Both the position numbers and the translations under genes were made by a program. From Streptomyces humi (GTDB taxonomy: Bacteria > Actinomycetota > Actinomycetes > Streptomycetales > Streptomycetaceae): a stretch of DNA of 41,439 nucleotides. Numbering within the stretch: position 1 is the stretch's first letter; the number at the start of each line of letters is the position of its first letter. Location: assembly GCF_001005085.2 (NCBI RefSeq), contig NZ_LBMU02000034.1, positions 1 through 41,439 of the forward strand. The letters run 5' to 3'. Positions 40,637-41,439 of the stretch are shown here, piece after piece. The notes beneath the pieces were generated by a model. That model was not told where the DNA came from, ran no database searches, and worked only from the letters and a program-made list of their open reading frames with translations.

Positions 40637-40825
40637 AGGGACCGGGCGCATGGGCGGAGGGGTGTGGGGGCGCCGGGTTCGGGAGCGGCGGTGCCGCGGG
40701 CGGTGCGGGCCGGGCGGCGGGGCGATGCTTCGGTCGTTTGTCCCCGGCGCGCGGTCAGCGTGTCCTCTTGCGGGCGGCGGGAGTTGGGCAGGTCGACTTC
40801 TTACTTCCCCTCGGAGGTGGCCGCC

Positions 40826-41356
40826 GTGCGCCCCTTGAACGTACCCGTCCGTCTGGCCGTCACGGTGATGGCCGTCGCGGCCGCCGCCGGCTGTGTGAAC
40901 GTGGGCGACGACGCGGGGAAGGCCAAGCCGTCGCACTCGGCGGGGCACCGGGGCGGTGACGGGGCAGGCGCCGGCCCCGGCGTGTCGGGTGAGGGCGGCG
41001 CGGGGTACGGCGGTGCGGTGGCCGACGGTAAGCGGGGGCACGCGGGGAAGCCGAAGCCGGGGGAGTCGGCGTCGGCGTCCGCGCGGTCCGGGGAGGGCGG
41101 CGGCAGCGCGGGACCGGACGCGACGGCACAGCCTGGGCAGAGCGCCGCGCCGGGGGTGCCGGCCGGGCCCCCGACGGGCGCCCCGGCGTCCCCCACGGCA
41201 CCGGCGGACACCCCCACGCCACCACCGGCTTCGCCCCCGCCGCCGCCCCCGGCGACGGACCCGCCGTCGGCCGAGCCGTCCTCGTCGGCACACGAGGAAA
41301 CGGGCCCCCAACTGGTCCAACGAGAACCAGCCCCAGCAGCAGGCACCCCGGCATAG
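40826..41356 (+). CDS. low-complexity secreted lipoprotein
   Basis: The product has 176 residues from a GTG behind GGAGGTGG. The signal is VRPLNVPVRLAVTVMAVAAA ending in a lipobox AAAGC, with the lipidated Cys at 23. The rest is disordered: Gly/Lys/His-rich, then Ala/Ser/Gly and a long Pro/Ala/Thr run with PPPASPPPPPPATDPP, ending QLVQREPAPAAGTPA. No folded domain is seen. It may act as a wall-spanning spacer or be the tethered head of a lost domain. Function unknown. Confidence 0.75.
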   Translation: MRPLNVPVRLAVTVMAVAAAAGCVNVGDDAGKAKPSHSAGHRGGDGAGAGPGVSGEGGAGYGGAVADGKRGHAGKPKPGESASASARSGEGGGSAGPDATAQPGQSAAPGVPAGPPTGAPASPTAPADTPTPPPASPPPPPPATDPPSAEPSSSAHEETGPQLVQREPAPAAGTPA

Positions 41357-41363
41357 CCCCACC

Positions 41364-41438
41364 CTCGGCGATACCGCCCGACCTCACCGTTCGCCGGCTG
41401 CTCCTCGTCGATACCGTCCGACTTCGCCGTTGGTCGGT
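41364..41438. repeat. 40-bp imperfect direct repeat at the window end
   Basis: CTCGGCGATACCGCCCGACC at 41364 recurs as CTCGTCGATACCGTCCGACT at 41404, with similarity continuing through CGCCGTT. The array may continue beyond the window. Confidence 0.6.
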
Positions 41439-41439
41439 T

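Overview
The window is chromosomal DNA from a high-GC actinomycete, almost certainly a Streptomyces. It has very high third-position GC, GTG/TTG starts, a 68-residue BldC, an Lsr2-type nucleoid protein, valine dehydrogenase, mycothiol-dependent-isomerase-like and DUF3073/DUF6274 proteins, and the order dnaX-purD-purC-lsrL-purSQL-purF-purM-vdh-bldC-hrpA. From memory (no search was run) this matches the S. coelicolor SCO4066-SCO4096 neighbourhood. A perfect parS-type palindrome at 38418-38435 also fits a location on the origin-proximal side of the chromosome core.

Layout. 1-311: short tandem repeats. 312-1815 (-): an ECF-type sigma factor and a downstream single-pass membrane protein. 1965-4222 (+): three accessory genes (DUF1877-like, SUKH/SMI1-KNR4, DUF4239-like membrane protein). 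4279-6027: the scar of an integrative element at tRNA-Ser(GGA), with a 15-bp direct repeat of the tRNA 3' end, Rep and integrase remnants, two other gene fragments and one intact small membrane protein. 6178-8703: SRP RNA and dnaX. 8734-8916: a 183-bp palindromic MITE-like element. 8992-15365: purD, a large membrane protein resembling an M48 peptidase that has lost its metal site, an N,N-dimethylformamidase-like protein and purC. 15410-19506 (-): a DesK/LuxR-type two-component system and ABC-2 exporter operon between two identical tRNA-Gly(GCC) genes, then tRNA-Gly(UCC). 19642-23484: lsrL (-) divergent from purSQL (+). 23544-27896: a small remnant, an MDMPI-fold protein, a META-domain lipoprotein, purF and purM. 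28095-32369: DUF3073, vdh, a conserved unknown, bldC with a long upstream region, and DUF6274. 32641-33011: tRNA-Asp with tandem copies of its own 3' end and terminator. 33105-41356: HrpA-like helicase, small membrane proteins, a tRNA Glu-Asp-Phe cluster with parS, a membrane metallophosphoesterase, a zincin and a lipoprotein.

How the genes work together. Seven purine genes (D, C, S, Q, L, F, M) lie on one strand but in five or more transcription units, and cover PRPP amidotransfer through GAR, FGAM, AIR and SAICAR synthesis; purN, purK/purE, purB and purH are not here. Several starts sit 6-9 nt after a good -10 element without a Shine-Dalgarno sequence (dnaX, purD, purF, the MDMPI gene, the zincin), suggesting leaderless mRNAs. 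The rest is conserved core housekeeping (replication clamp loader, SRP RNA, tRNAs, helicase) and development (bldC). The accessory signal is concentrated in 1-6027, 8734-8916 and 32641-32936. I found no complete new defence, biosynthetic or mobile system. The most notable items are the integrative-element scar, the MITE, the tRNA-Asp tail array and the parS site.
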